Part shown: piece by piece, positions 1-12,000 of the stretch
How the letters are laid out: every line of letters begins with the position of its first letter
Numbering within the stretch: the first letter of the stretch is position 1
NCBI RefSeq assembly: GCF_008831285.2
Contig: NC_045145.1
Span: 10,726,802-10,790,801, forward strand
Source: Nymphaea colorata
Lineage: Eukaryota > Streptophyta > Magnoliopsida > Nymphaeales > Nymphaeaceae
Direction of reading: 5' to 3'
DNA: 64,000 nt
Notes under the pieces: generated by a model
Seen by the model: the letters and a program-made list of their open reading frames with translations, nothing else
What the model was told of the DNA's origin: nothing
Databases searched by the model: none
Translations under genes and position numbers: made by a program

Positions 1-1069
1 TCCAAGCCGTGTCCCATATCCACATTCGTGTCCAACACAATTGAAATGGGTATGATGCCCTTTTAGGAGTGTCAGTGTGATGAAGGCTAAAACTCTTTAA
101 GTGTTTAGTTCTAAAATGTAAATCTGCAAGATAAAAGTTCTTGACTAATCAGCACAAGAAGTATAAATTCTTCATGTAAATCCTTCTGTTCCACTAGATT
201 CTCCTTGACGTTGGTGGTGGTGATCTTGGTGTAAACTTGTAGTATATTCAGATGTATATGTTCAACACTCACAGCACCAATAAAGAATGAAGCTCTTGGT
301 GTGCTCTAAGGCACACAACAGAAGAAGTAATCCTTATTGAATTCTTATCAATACCGAAAGATAGAAATAAAATCTCTAGAAGAGAGAGATTAAGAAAATC
401 TACAATGCGTTTATAGAGAATTTTGAATGAGCTAGCTATTGACTCCATGCTACACAAAGTTGCAGCAGAAAACAGAAAAATAAAAATGATACTACAGAAA
501 AAAATTACAAAATAAACCTATATATGTTATATATTTATTCACAAACATATGTATATATGTATATACATATGCTGATGAATAAGTGCAGAACATATTTACA
601 TGTAAGTCTAACAGTTGGTGGTGCCTCATCCTCATCTTCATAACTGAAGATGCTATTCAATTGTGTAAAAATCAACATTATCTTTAAGATTGGGACTACT
701 AGATTTGGATTGTCTACTACAACCCTGTCCATGAAATGACTTCCTCTCAAACAAACATATGAGGGCAATCTCGTATGACATGGCATGGCAAATTAAACCA
801 TGGACAAACACGTTCTAGTTGGTCAACTGGGTGCAACTTAAATGTATCAAGTGAACCATGTATACATCAATTTCACAAGGAAAATTTTACAATATTTTTT
901 AAAACTCACATAATTGATAAATTTATGCTCAATATCACAGTATTCAAAGGCATTGCTGAATCTAAGTTAAGGACTAACAAGAACTACTCCAATGTATGGG
1001 CACACTGTATGCACACTTACACATCAAAATTATATGAAACTCTCCAACTTATAATCACCATGCCGGGTC
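1..1069. other. Non-coding DNA, no gene recognised
   Basis: No exon or element protein was recognised on either strand. The first 40 bases carry degenerate copies of a gtgtcc/ggacac motif (gccgtgtccc, attcgtgtcc). This resembles the simple subterminal repeats of plant miniature elements, so the window may open inside the end of one. The rest is AT-rich with short purine runs near 385. It may lie in the upstream part of the IMP gene whose 3' exons begin at 7900, but that is inference. Confidence 0.5.
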
Positions 1070-1077
1070 ATTGGAAG

Positions 1078-1731
1078 CTATCGTACGATACGTATCGTAT
1101 AGGTTTAGTACGATATGCTTACGATACATGATACACTCGTGTATCGTAAGCGTATCGCCCGCATTGTATGATATAGGTGATACACCCTCGTATCGTACGA
1201 TACGGGTGATATCGTATGATATGGGGAAAAAGACAAAAAAGGGGTCCAGTGGCCCATTTAAACACTCATCCCTCTCTCTCTTGTGTTTAATGACTCCAAG
1301 AGATGTGGGAGGGACAGATTTTGCCCATTTTCATCAAAAATCACTGAGGATTCATTGATTTTGACAGATATTACCATGGAATAGTGAAAGATGATAACTA
1401 TATGTTTTGAACTTATGAAATTGTGATGTAATATAAGTCCTAAGACTCTAAGTCCTAAGATTCTATAAAATTTTCAAGTTTAAAATTGTGATGGATGTCT
1501 ATTATGCTCTGATTTCTTATTTTTGAATGTGTTGTTGATACACATGAATGTTCTTTATGTATGATGATCTTTTTTATATTTGAATACATTTTTCTTGATT
1601 TCTGTTTTTTTGTTTATTTTTTCAGATTTTTTATGATTTTTCTCTACTTTCTCTAATTTTTTAATATTTTTTAAATTAAAAAATTCATTTTACGATACGC
1701 TATGCTATACGATACACCTTTTACAACATTG
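1078..1731. mobile_element. hAT-like MITE, TACGATA family, copy 1
   Basis: A 654-bp element without coding capacity, flanked by a perfect 8-bp direct repeat attggaag (1070-1077 and 1732-1739). An 8-bp duplication is the hAT signature. Its left ~150 bp is packed with permutations of GTATCGTACGATAC, and its right end has tacgatac twice before ccttttacaacattg. The interior is T-rich. It is homologous to 11140-11846, sharing the left palindromes, the tgatttttctct stretch and the right end. The left end starts directly in the TATCG repeats and lacks the CAATGT seen at both ends of copy 2, so this copy may be a terminal variant. Confidence 0.75.
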
Positions 1732-2011
1732 ATTGGAAGACATTATTCCTCAAGGAAAAGGCAGTCTACAAAGGCCCCCAAACAAGAAGTGAGAGAAATC
1801 GAGCTCCAATGCACAAAATTGGCCACAAATGTGTTGGCTTCACTTTGAACACACGAGCTACCTCTCTCATACAACTCATAAGAATGTGTAAAACCCACAC
1901 GAGCTATAGCCTTTGTAAAGTCTCAGCCTCCTTTTTTTTTTACAAGAATGCACTCCACATCACATGGTACAGTAAGCACTGAAACTGGTTGGTTGACCTG
2001 ACCCGCCTATC

Positions 2012-2467
2012 TGTTAAAATGTGTATTTTCATTGTTTATATGTATTCTTTTGTATTTTTGTGAGAATGTATATATTGTATTTATATATATTTTTATTTAT
2101 TGTTAGGTGTACTTGTTATTTTTTCCTTTTTTTTTCATTTTTGTATTTTGTAATTTTTCGGTTTTTTGTGTGCCTGAACTAACTGTTGACCAGTCTTGAG
2201 TGGTTAGGTTAGGTGATTCCCTTCTCCCTCGGCGTATATATTACAAGGGTGCTTTTCCCATTTCTTTGTATGCTTCTTGGAACCTCTTGTAAAGCTATCT
2301 TTCTATATATCTTTGAGCTCTTGCCTAGTTCTTGACAGTATTTTTGTGGGTATTGTTAGTGCATGTGAAGCTCTTGGTTTGGGTGTGGCTATTTGTGTAA
2401 CTCCTTTTTGGTTGTGTGAGAAAGAGTGTTCATGCCGTTGTCTTGACTGAAGAAGATACCATCTACA
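2012..2467 (+). repeat. Copia-type LTR, + strand
   Basis: A 456-bp segment starting TGTTAAAATG and ending TCTACA, followed at once by tggtatcaaag (2468-2478). That is the usual plant Copia primer-binding site for initiator Met-tRNA with a mismatch. A TATA-like gcgtatatatta lies near 2232. The downstream body does not match: the next coding sequence is on the other strand, so this is a solo or broken LTR. Confidence 0.6.
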
Positions 2468-2535
2468 TGGTATCAAAGATTGGCTGGTTCAAGATGTGAT
2501 TTTTGTTTATCACCTCATGAACTATGTATTGCAAT

Positions 2536-2699
2536 TCACATCATCTTGAAAGTTTGAATCAACAAGTTCATCACTTCTTGAACATGATCATCTGAGCTTC
2601 TGATGATGACAATGTCATCAACATATGTGAGTAACCAGGTAGCATAGTGAACCCCAGTTTTATCAAATGAAAAGGCAATCTTGAGGACTAACCCTAAGT
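2536..2699 (-). pseudogene. Copia reverse transcriptase fragment
   Basis: Reading the - strand from 2699 gives about 53 uninterrupted residues containing WLLTYVDDIVII, the catalytic YVDD box of Ty1/Copia reverse transcriptase, followed by the usual HVQEVMNLLIQTFKM helix. A stop falls after FKMM, where intact elements continue with DLG.L.YFLG. The fragment sits between a + strand Copia LTR and a + strand Gypsy gag, so it is a rearranged piece and cannot be expressed. Confidence 0.75.
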
Positions 2700-3427
2700 T
2701 GGAGAGGGTTTAGTAGTGTGCGTGAGAGTTAGTGTCTTATTAATAGCTGAAAGACTATCAACTTGTATCAGAGCATGGCGACCCTGACGGCGTTGGAGGG
2801 CATGCGAAAATAGGCTGAGGTTGATCATAGAGTGATGTCCGGTAGGATGGAGTTGATGGAGAAGAACGTAGGACAGCTGGACCAGCAGCTGTCCGACGTC
2901 ACACAAAGGATGCAGATGCTGGTAGCAGAGAATCAAACCATGACTGCTTTGCTGAGGGAGCTGGTGACCCAAACGTTAGCAAGCAATGGGTCAGAGAATG
3001 CCCACAGAAGTCGCGAGACCTCCATGGGAGAGGTCAACACCTGCGCACCCCGGGGACGTAGTCTCCCACAGGAAATCTAGGTATACCTCCAAAAAATCGA
3101 CATTTTGGTGAAGGAATGGGCTACACCAAGTTGCCCAGGGTTGATTTCCCAAAGTTTGTGGGCGAAGACAAGGCTGAGAAATTTTTCGATAGCCAGAATG
3201 TTGCTGATGATCAAAGAGTAGGGTTGGCTGCGATTGTCCAGGTGTCTCCAGCCCTTCTAGTAAAAACGGATGGTACATGGCATTTTTGTTTTACATTACG
3301 TTACAGGACATTGAATGCTATAACGGTTAAGAACAATTACCCCATTCCTATGGTAGAGGTGTTGTCCATATTTTTCAATAATCTTTGGAGCCACACAATT
3401 TTTATTGTTGTAGATGCCATGGTTTGA
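2700..3427 (+). pseudogene. Gypsy (Ty3) remnant: LTR tail, PBS, gag, fused RT start
   Basis: A short LTR tail is followed by a PBS-like ttgtatcagagc (2763-2774), and gag starts at ATG 2775. Gag opens MATLTALEGMRK, meets an in-frame TAG (2811-2813), then runs as a coiled-coil-like segment (MELMEKNVGQLDQQLSDV) to a TAG at 3078-3080. In another frame from 3116 come the gag motif LPRVDFPKFVGEDKAEKFF and then, abruptly, the start of Gypsy reverse transcriptase (SPALLVK.DGTWHFC, LNAITVKNNYPIP). The zinc knuckle, protease and most of gag between these points are missing, so a large internal deletion joined gag to RT. The sequence ends at about 3425, where an opposite-strand Copia fragment begins. 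Confidence 0.75.
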
Positions 3428-3429
3428 CA

Positions 3430-3699
3430 TTCAACTTCAGTTGATGATAGAGACACCTTGTTCTGTTTCTTGCATCGCCAAGAAATTAACAAATTACCTA
3501 AAAACACACAAAAACCAGTGGTGAAATGCCTATTATTGAGATTTCCACTCCAATCAACATTTGTATAAGCAATTAATTCTAATTTAGAAGAGGAAGATAA
3601 GAAAAGCCCTTTGTTGATTGTATTCTTGACATAATGCACAATTCTTATTGCCACCCCTATATGTACTGAAGTAGGCCTTTGTTGGAATTGGTATAACAT
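3430..3699 (-). pseudogene. Copia RNase H fragment
   Basis: The - strand encodes Copia RNase H: AYTNVDWSGN (family AYSDADWAG), FTTGFCVFLGNLLISWRCKKQ, and SLSSTEVECQTMA (family SSTEAEYRAMA). The Glu-Ala-Glu-Tyr core is altered to Glu-Val-Glu-Cys. It is the C-terminal part of the degraded Copia element whose other pieces lie at 3929-5235, and it is cut off at its 3' side by the Gypsy junction at about 3425. Confidence 0.8.
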
Positions 3700-3928
3700 A
3701 AACCGCAGGAGGGATATCTAGTCTGGTGATAGAGAGATAAGAGAGAACATCAACAATTTGTCGAAATGGAGTGGGGTTCTCTAGTATCTCTTCATCATCA
3801 ATCTTTATTTTTACTTTAGAGCTTCTGAAGTGTCTACAATTTTGTCATCTGACATCTCTGCTTTGTGAATTATCTCACTAGCAAACTTCATTTGTGAAAG
3901 CAAATAGCCTTTTTTGCTATAGGCAACT

Positions 3929-4558
3929 TCAATTCCAAGAAAAATACGTTAGTCTTCCTAAATCAATCATTTGAAAGTCATTCTTAAGAAATTGTTTTAC
4001 TTTTATGGTTCCTTTATCATCACTGCCTGTAATTCCCATATCATCAACATATAACAACAATATAATTATGCCTATTGAAGTGTTATTCACAAACATGGCA
4101 GTATCTGAATAGCATGATCGGAAATCTTGATCAAACATGACACTGCTAAACTTGTCAAACTAGGCCTTGGGAGCTTGTTTTAAACTATAAGGAGCTTTCT
4201 TAAGTCGTAAAACTTTATCTTGAGGCAAGTCAAGTCCAGGAGGGACACTAATGAAAACTTCTTCATTTAAATTGCCATGTAGAAAAACATTTTTAATGTC
4301 CATTTGAAAAATAGACCATTGTTTAATAGAAGCAACTACAATATGAGTTCCAACAGAGGTCATACGAGCAACTTGATCCTGATCATTAGAATCATCGATA
4401 TGTTTCAAGATTTTCGTAGGCATTCTATTAATCAAGTAAGTTGATGTTAAAACAGCTTTAGCCCAAAAATTTTTAGGAACATTTCTGGATAAAAGAAGTG
4501 CTCTTGCCACCATGGCCTGTACCATGTTCCATCGTGCCACCAAAAGAACTATGGCCAC
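3929..4558 (-). pseudogene. Copia integrase C-terminus and reverse transcriptase fragments
   Basis: From 4558 downward the - strand gives the end of integrase (ARALLLSRNVPKNFWAKAVL, YLINRMPTKIL), then without the usual linker the RT entry QMDIKNVFLHGNLNEEVF and LKKAPYSLKQAPKA. A stop ends this at 4160. RT resumes at 4138 with LLLYVDDMGITGSDD and FQMIDLGRLTYF. The integrase catalytic core, the linker and part of RT are absent. It belongs with the gag at 4571-5235 and the RNase H at 3430-3699, forming one internally deleted Copia body on the - strand. Confidence 0.8.
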
Positions 4559-4570
4559 ACCCTCTTGATA

Positions 4571-5235
4571 TCACAAGTGCAGAAACTGTTTGTCATGTGT
4601 AGGCTGAGAAAGAGTGATTGCAAGACGACTCAGCCTATTATATGTGTCTGCTAAGTCTGGAAGATCACTGCTTGTGAGGATTTGAGACTTTGCCACAGAG
4701 TACTCTGAAGATAACCCAGATAGAAACTTTGCTATCATGCCAGTTTCAAAATGAGATGCATAGCAGTGCTTGCAAGGTGGGCGAAGAGCTTTTAACCGTC
4801 CATATGCAGCAGCCAATGTAGCAAAATATTGTGATAGGTCTTGATCACCTTGCTGTGTATTACAAAGCTCCTCTTTCAATTGTAAAATCTTAATAACATT
4901 AGTAACATGAGAATGTGTCTTCTTTAAGAAAGACCACATATCTTACCTTTGGTGTAGTATGCAATTGTTGGAGCGATACGAGACTCTACACTGTTCATGA
5001 TCCATGACATTACAATGTTATTATCTTCATCCCAAGCAGCATATTTCCCCTTTTTCTCAAGAGGTTCATCTTCTTCAAGAATATGTTTCTTCCTATAACC
5101 AGCCGCAGACATCATAAATACCCTCAACCAAATTTCATAATTTGAACCATCAAGTTTGATTGTGGTTTCATAAGAGAAAGAGTTACCAGTCATCTTGTAT
5201 TCATTAGACCCTTCTGACCTACTACTGTCAGCCAT
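4571..5235 (-). pseudogene. Copia gag fragment (UBN2/Retrotran_gag type)
   Basis: Two adjoining - strand reading frames make a Copia gag. The first starts at ATG 5235 (MADSSRSEGSNEYKMTG), with KLDGSNYEIWLRVF matching the family start 'L.G.NY..W'. The second covers 4939-4571 with FLKKTHSHV, QGDQDLSQYFATL and FLSGLSSEYSVAKSQIL. The frame break is near 4925-4940. The zinc knuckle, protease and integrase core that should follow are deleted. Confidence 0.8.
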
Positions 5236-5926
5236 AGTAGAAAAAACATTAATAGAACACAGAGATCACAACCAAAAGACGTGCAGCAGGATGAACACAA
5301 CCAGAGAATAGCAGACTAGTTTCAGACGTAGATAACTACTTTCAGATGTAGATATCAGTCTGCAATTTCAGATATAGATAGTAGGCAGCAAACATGCACA
5401 GGTTTGACAGCTCCACTGAACTTCAACTATGTTAAAAAAAAAAACTGTACCCTGTCTACACCACTTGACTTCAACGATGCTGTCCCTCCATAAAAACTGA
5501 AACCTGTCTACACTACTTGACTTCAACAATGCTGGTCCTTCATACGATTTCAAAGCTGCCAACAAAACATACCTTTAACTATGAGGATCCACGTGCACTA
5601 CATGACCAAGCAGATCAGCATGCCCTAGTCAATCAAACGTTCTCTGGCTTGACCTTCTTCCACGGCAGCAACTGAGTCAGATCTGGTACACAACGACATC
5701 AGATTTGTTGTTTTTGTTTTTCGGCAACTTAACGTCATTAACAACAATACAATGGTGCTAATCACATCTCTACATGTTAAACGTGATTAGCCCCTTTCCA
5801 CCAAACAGTTTGATTGTTTCTTTTGTAATCAGTAGGGACTTTAGACGTGAAACCCTAGCTTGAAGGAAGAGATGAGAAAGGAGGGAAGGAGCGTGAAACC
5901 CTAGATTGCACAGCCCTAGGTCCGTT

Positions 5927-5963
5927 GCTCTGATACCATGTTGAATATTGGAGGAAGAAAGGG

Positions 5964-6014
<51 letters not shown>

Positions 6015-6143
6015 CTTTCTGATCTCTATTCACGTAACCCTAATCTCATATTAAAAGAGATTAGGGTGTGTTAACAAATTTACAAATTCCACTAAAAATA
6101 AGATAACAATAAAGTAGACCCATTTCAACTTTCTAATATTTCA
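5927..6143 (-). repeat. PBS and 5' LTR of the - strand Copia relic
   Basis: gctctgatacca (5927-5938) is the reverse complement of TGGTATCAGAGC, the plant Copia primer-binding site, upstream of the - strand gag. The adjoining LTR starts TGTTGAATATTGG at 5939 and contains a (GA)n run at 5967-6010. Its far end is uncertain: tttca at 6143 is my best guess, and gtgttaaca near 6075 is an alternative. No matching 3' LTR is seen at the other end of the relic. Confidence 0.5.
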
Positions 6144-6184
6144 GAAAGCCTCTAACCGACTCCTAGAAGTATTTAACAACGATG

Positions 6185-6757
6185 AAGAAAGGAAGTTTTA
6201 ACACCATCAAATTTGGGTCTTAGACCAATGACAAACTTATAAAATTTATCACGTTGGATTTGCTTTTCCCTTAAAACAAAATCTTGTGCATCAACCCAAT
6301 GTGGTTTAAATATGCTTCACTCATCATACAATTGATCTATTTCGGCCACATAGTCTTTAATGGATCTGTCTCCTTGTTGGAGATTGTGAATCTTGAGTTG
6401 AATATTATGCATATATGCTACGTCCCTCATAGTGTGAGTTTTCTTTAAGTATTCCCATGCTTCTTGAGCATAATTTAATTTTGAAATTTGCCCACTAGTA
6501 GCATTGTCTACACAAGTCAATATCCATGTTATAATTTTGTGATGACCTACCTTCCACTCTTCTCACTTCTCATTATATTCAACCACAACCTTTTCTTTTT
6601 CCATTCCATCCAATTCTTTAGCCTTTTCATCAACAACTTTGGTCAGGACTAATTGAGGTTCAATTTTCATCCCATCAACTAGTCCCTAAAGGTTTTTAGT
6701 ACAGATGAAATGTTCCATACTTCTAGCCCATTGGATATAGTTGATAAAAGTTTAGGA
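6185..6757 (-). pseudogene. Second Copia gag remnant
   Basis: The - strand encodes a broken gag: NYIQWARSMEHFIC, a stop after CTKNL, then LVDGMK, an intact run TCVDNATSGQISKLNYAQEA, WEYLKKTHTMRD, QGDRSIKDYVAEIDQLYDE, another stop, and KFYKFVIGLRPKFDGVKTSFL. These are the order and motifs of Copia UBN2-type gag. It belongs to a different Copia copy from the one at 3430-5938, and no pol follows it. Confidence 0.75.
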
Positions 6758-7212
6758 AAGGGAAGAGGGGAAACTTTTTTAATCCATTGAACAAGTTCAA
6801 CAAAAGTAATCTACTTACAGTTTTAGAATTCCCTTGGAGAGATCTTTTACTTGGACAAATAAAGCTTGCTGGCCACGTGAAGAAAAAATGATCCCAGCAG
6901 CAAAAATAATCCATAGCCCCCAAGCGGTGGGAGATAATAATTTAGGTCTCGTATGTTGTGATCGAGTTGTTGAGCTTCACGGAGAAAGATATCCATGAAA
7001 TCAGCAACAAAAGAATCTTGTGACAATACTAAAGCCACTAAACAGGTGCTTGTACCAGCAGTTTTTCTGGCAAGAAGGCAGGTTCTTAGCTGCAGGAAAT
7101 AGTAAGTTGTCTTCTCAGCAATTTCACCAAACAGTTGGTGAATTCCTCGGTCACATACAACAAGATCTAATTTCCAAAGTCTTCAAAAGACGAAAAACCA
7201 AAAGCCAAAGCA

Positions 7213-7640
7213 ATGACTCTGATACCATGAAAACCAGAGCTGGACTGATACCATGAAAACCAGACTGGACAACTGTTAGAGATGCTTCATTATCATAAAC
7301 TTGAGGGCACCAGCCTCACCAAGAACTCACACAAGAAAAACCTCAAACTAGAGGTGCACAAACTTGTATTGCTGAATCTTACAGTACAACAGAAAAACAG
7401 GTCTCAAAGCCCATGGAAAGCATGTGAATAGTCACCGTTGGACTAGTTCCAACGGCTAGAAATCTAGCCATTGGGACTAGTCAACTCCCAGTCAAAGTCA
7501 AAGAGGCCAAAACAAAAAAGAAAGCAGAAAATAAGAAACAAAGAAAATACATAAAGAAAAGGAAAAATTACATAAACCAACCGAGTAAAAGTCACATTTG
7601 TTGGCTGAATTTAGTAAGAAGATGGAGAAAATGACACTTG
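7213..7640 (-). repeat. PBS and LTR-like sequence of another - strand Copia copy
   Basis: gactctgatacca (about 7214-7226) is a reverse-complement Copia PBS followed by TGAAAACCAG. A 26-bp segment (ctgataccatgaaaacc plus nine bases) is repeated in tandem across the junction, so two candidate LTR starts exist (7227, 7253). The body contains ccaacggctagaaatctag, a block also found near 8720 and 10050, so three related LTR-like copies flank or occupy the IMP introns. The right boundary is not sharp. Confidence 0.45.
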
Positions 7641-7899
7641 ATTTTGTTTGTATTCAACTGTGGGAATATAAACCCTATATCATATATGTATGTGCATATA
7701 TATGCATATGTATACATATTCTTGATAACCTATGTTTTCTATAGCATTTAGCAATCTCTTAAAACATATATAACCAGCACATAAGAGCTGGTGCTTGTTT
7801 CTGTGTTAGTTGTGCTTATATCATTTTTTGGTATTCTATATGTGTGCTTCATCTGATTTTATTGAAGCGATAAATATTGTGTTAATATGTTCTTTGCAG

Positions 7900-9012
7900 C
7901 TCTTTACTGCTGTTCATGGACAAGGAGCTTTTCTCAATGGCAACCCAATAAAAGGTACTTTGTGCTCTTATTACTTGAAGGAATGTCTATTATGAAATTG
8001 TTGGATCATGTGATCTTATGCTTAAGTGCTTTTCAATGAAAAGTTTTATATTGTTGTTGTCAACAGCATCCTCTCAGACAGAATTGATCAAGGCACTCCT
8101 TGCGACTGAGGTAGGAAACATTATTTTGGCATCTAATTGTACATATACTTAATGCACATCATTGTCATTAGCTTTTTTCCGCAACAGCTTAGGTAGTCTC
8201 CCATGTATTCTTGGGTCCATTGATTCCATAGTTGCCATTGACAATGTGTATATCATTTAGTATATTTGTTGTAATTCTTAACTTCAAACTTAGAAGTTCC
8301 TTGATTTTTTGTTACCCCTCATTAGTAAGTCTTATCTTCAGGACAGGACGTGTTTTTACCTCCTTTGGGGTAAAGGAGGTTGCTTCATATAAAGTTCGTG
8401 GCATTTTATTGCTACATCTCACAAAGTGAGCTTCTTCAGTGATACGTTGTCCTCATGTGTTAGTGTGTATATTTTAACATGGTATCAGTGTAATTGGAGC
8501 CAAAACAAGTGAATACAATCCACTGCTCAGCCCTTGTATATGCACAAAAGCTTATACAATAAAAATCAGCTCCAGGTCTCACTCAAGTGGATACAGGCAC
8601 CTAAAAGTAAAGAATTCTTGTGTAAAGAGAAGCAAAAAATACTTAATGAATCATAGAAAGCAAAGGGGAGTGATTCCCTTGATATATACAGCAAAAGGAG
8701 AGTGAACTAGCCATTATGGTAGCTCCAATGTCTAGAGAACTAGCCATTGTTGCTAGACAATGACTAGCTTAGTCTTGGTCAAAATCTAATCTTGACCAGA
8801 GCCAAACAAAGACCAAGAATAAATGTAGAAATATAAAAAAAAATTACATCGATAATGACATACATGTATATATGCCACATATATCTAAGTTTTCAAAATC
8901 CGAATTTGGACACATGTTGTTTAGTTCCCTACAAAGACTTAATCAGAACTTGCCAGCCCAACTGGTCCAAGTGACTACTGATAAATAATATATATGTAGA
9001 TGGAAATAATAC

Positions 9013-9063
<51 letters not shown>

Positions 9064-12000
9064 ACACACGTTTATAGTTAAAAGTTAGTCTATGTGTGTG
9101 TGTGTGTGTTTATGCATGTATGTATCAAAAAAGAACTCTTTTTGCTTTGTTCAGTTTTGTTGATGAATTCTGATATAAAGAGAAATAATATCCTTCTTAT
9201 TGTTCCCAGTTTTAGTAGTTTTTGTTTTTTAATAACTAATTAAAGTTTCGATATCTGTACTGGTCCTAGTCAAAATATTCTTTCTGTGGTAAAAAACTGG
9301 TGATTTTCAATTTAAAATACTTTCTATCTAGATTTTTGATCTGTATCAATTGTATATTTATCTTTTAGGCTATCAATTATAGTTACATGAAATGATTCGT
9401 ATTTATGTGTATTGTGGTTAGAAATCTCTTAGTGCATGGTTATTCGTAATGTTGATCCACAAATATTGGAGTCTTTCATATGTTCATAATTAGGATATTT
9501 ATATGATAAAAATCATATCTGCAGTGTTTGCGATTCAGACTCTTCGATGAGCCAATTTATAATAAGCCTTTTCTACGAAGAATCAATTGGTCTTTTTCTT
9601 CATATGACCCTAGTTTGGGTGAGTTGTTAGTTAATCGTATGTTGCTGATTGACTTATATATTTTGATTTCTATTTCTGTATATATTTGTTTTTATTTCAT
9701 TAACTTGGACCAGTTGAAACCAGCAAAGTCTGGATTAGGCTTTTATGATATTGAACGACCAGTGGCTAACTTCTGATTTTGACAACCTGGAAGGAAATTA
9801 AATCTAGGTGAATAGTTTGTAAGAAGGCAAAATATAGGTATAAACCTATGTTCTTAAAATCTTCTCAGCACTTGTATTACAAGAAACTAATATTTCCTTC
9901 ACACATTTATCACTCAGACAATAGAGAGGAAAACTGTGCACTAGGGCACTCTTACTTTAACGGTGCTGAAAACAGCTTCAAAGAAGCATCAAATACAAGG
10001 GAGCAAGTAGGTCTTATTTACAGGTACAAGAACTAGCTCTTGGGTCCCAACGTCTAGAAAACTAGCCAGTGGGTAGCCCAACGGCTCAAACAGCTAAACT
10101 TCCAGCTGAAAAAGGAATGCAAAAAGTAAACAAATGAAGTACAAAGAAAATACAAAAAACGGATAATGAAAATGCTAAAAAAAGGCTAATAAAATACTAG
10201 CCAAGGACTGACCTAAGAATGAAAATCCTAACACCCACTTGAGACTTATGGTATGATAATGTAAAGTTTTCAAAAAGAAAAGAGAAATGAGGAGCTCCAG
10301 TCCTTTGGGGAACAAATGTGCTGGCTGACATTCTGATCAAACATATGGTAATTCCTCTGTCACACGGGTGCTCCTCCTAAGGAGGAGTACCCACACGGTA
10401 CGGGTACGGGTACAGCCCTGGGTACGGCAGGGTACTGCGTTGACCGCACCGGGTGCAGACAACGCACCCAAGGTCATTTTTGACCTTTTTTCAGATTCGG
10501 TCAAAGTTGACTGAGTCCAAATTTGTTCGATTTTAATGTTAACGATTTTTGCATTTTAACTTTTTAAATCATTTTAACGTTAAAATTTTTGAAACCCTCA
10601 TTTTAGTGTCCCACTTCCCTCTTTTTTCTTCATTCTTGCTTCGTAGTGTTGGGATTCGTTTTTTGCTTCGCTAGCTCCTTTATCTTGTTATGTAAAAGTT
10701 TATGTTGTTCTTTTGTTTGTGCTTATGTTTCTGTACACGCGTGATTTTCCTCGGCCTCAGTTGAGCAGTAATTTGCGACTAAGGAGAATGAGAATCAAGA
10801 ATGATAAATTTTGGATTATGATTTATGAATATCTTATTGTGTTTGTAATTTTTTGATATATATATGTGCGAATATGTTATTCTATTTGAAATTTTTTGAC
10901 ACATATATGTATATGTGCATGTGTGTGTACGGCCGAACCCCCGCACCCAAGTTTTTTAAAAATGGTTCGTACCCGCACCGGCACCCGTACCCGGGCCCGT
11001 ACCTATGTGACATAGGGTAATTCAATAGTCTTCTTTAGATATTCCTCTCCCACAAAATGACGGTCCATCTCGATACGGTTTGCCCTCCCATGGGAAGTAA
11101 TATACCTTGTACTATAAATAGCATTTTTGTTGTTGCAACCAATGTGATTCATAATTTCATATCGTGCGATATGTATCAATAGGTTTTTCAAACGATACGC
11201 CTACGATGCACGATACGTTTGTGTGTCATAGGTGTGTCATAGGTGCACCGCCCGTATCGTGTGATATGGGTGCCGCCATATCGTATGAAACATTTGATAC
11301 ACCCCGTATCGTACGATACAAAGAGACTTCTTTTTCCCTCTTTCTAAACATGTCTAAAAGTTGTGAAAGGGGAAGTTTTACTAGTTTTTCTAAAAAAATT
11401 GCCCATTTATGTGATAAATTGTCGACTTAGGGAAGAACTCGCTCGTGGAGAAGAAGGTTTGCTCATGGCCCTGTGGGGATGATGAGATCTTGATCGATGG
11501 TAATCATGACATCTTATATGTTGTGAACTTTTAATGTAATCTAAAGCACTTTAAAGTTTAAACTTTAAAGTCGTGATGGATGCTTATTATGTGATTATGA
11601 ATTTCTTACTTCTCATTTATGAATGTGTTGTTAATATATTGTGGCTTATGAATGATGTGATGAGTTTTTTATATAGAACACATTTTTTTTTTGAAATTTT
11701 CTTTGTTTTTCCTGATTTTACTGATTTTTCTCTATTTTTTTAATTTTTATGAAGTAAAAAATTAATTTACGATACGTCATGAATTATGATACAGTGTATA
11801 GGTTGGCCCAACCGATACACGTTATGATACGCCTTTTACAACATTGGTTCCAACACAGCTTGGATGGTTTCTCAAGTTGGATCCTGACATCTTCAAGTAG
11901 ATTATTCAACCAAACAATCTCCTTTGTTGTTGAGGTCATAGCATGGTATTCTACTGGGATGGATGGATGGTGGAGAAATCTTTTTGTTGTTCCTTGCATC

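Noticed and set aside
9528-9776. 82-codon + strand frame in the IMP intron considered as an extra exon
   Set aside because: Exons 8067-8110 and 12135-12203 already join in phase with the family sequence, so no extra exon is needed here.
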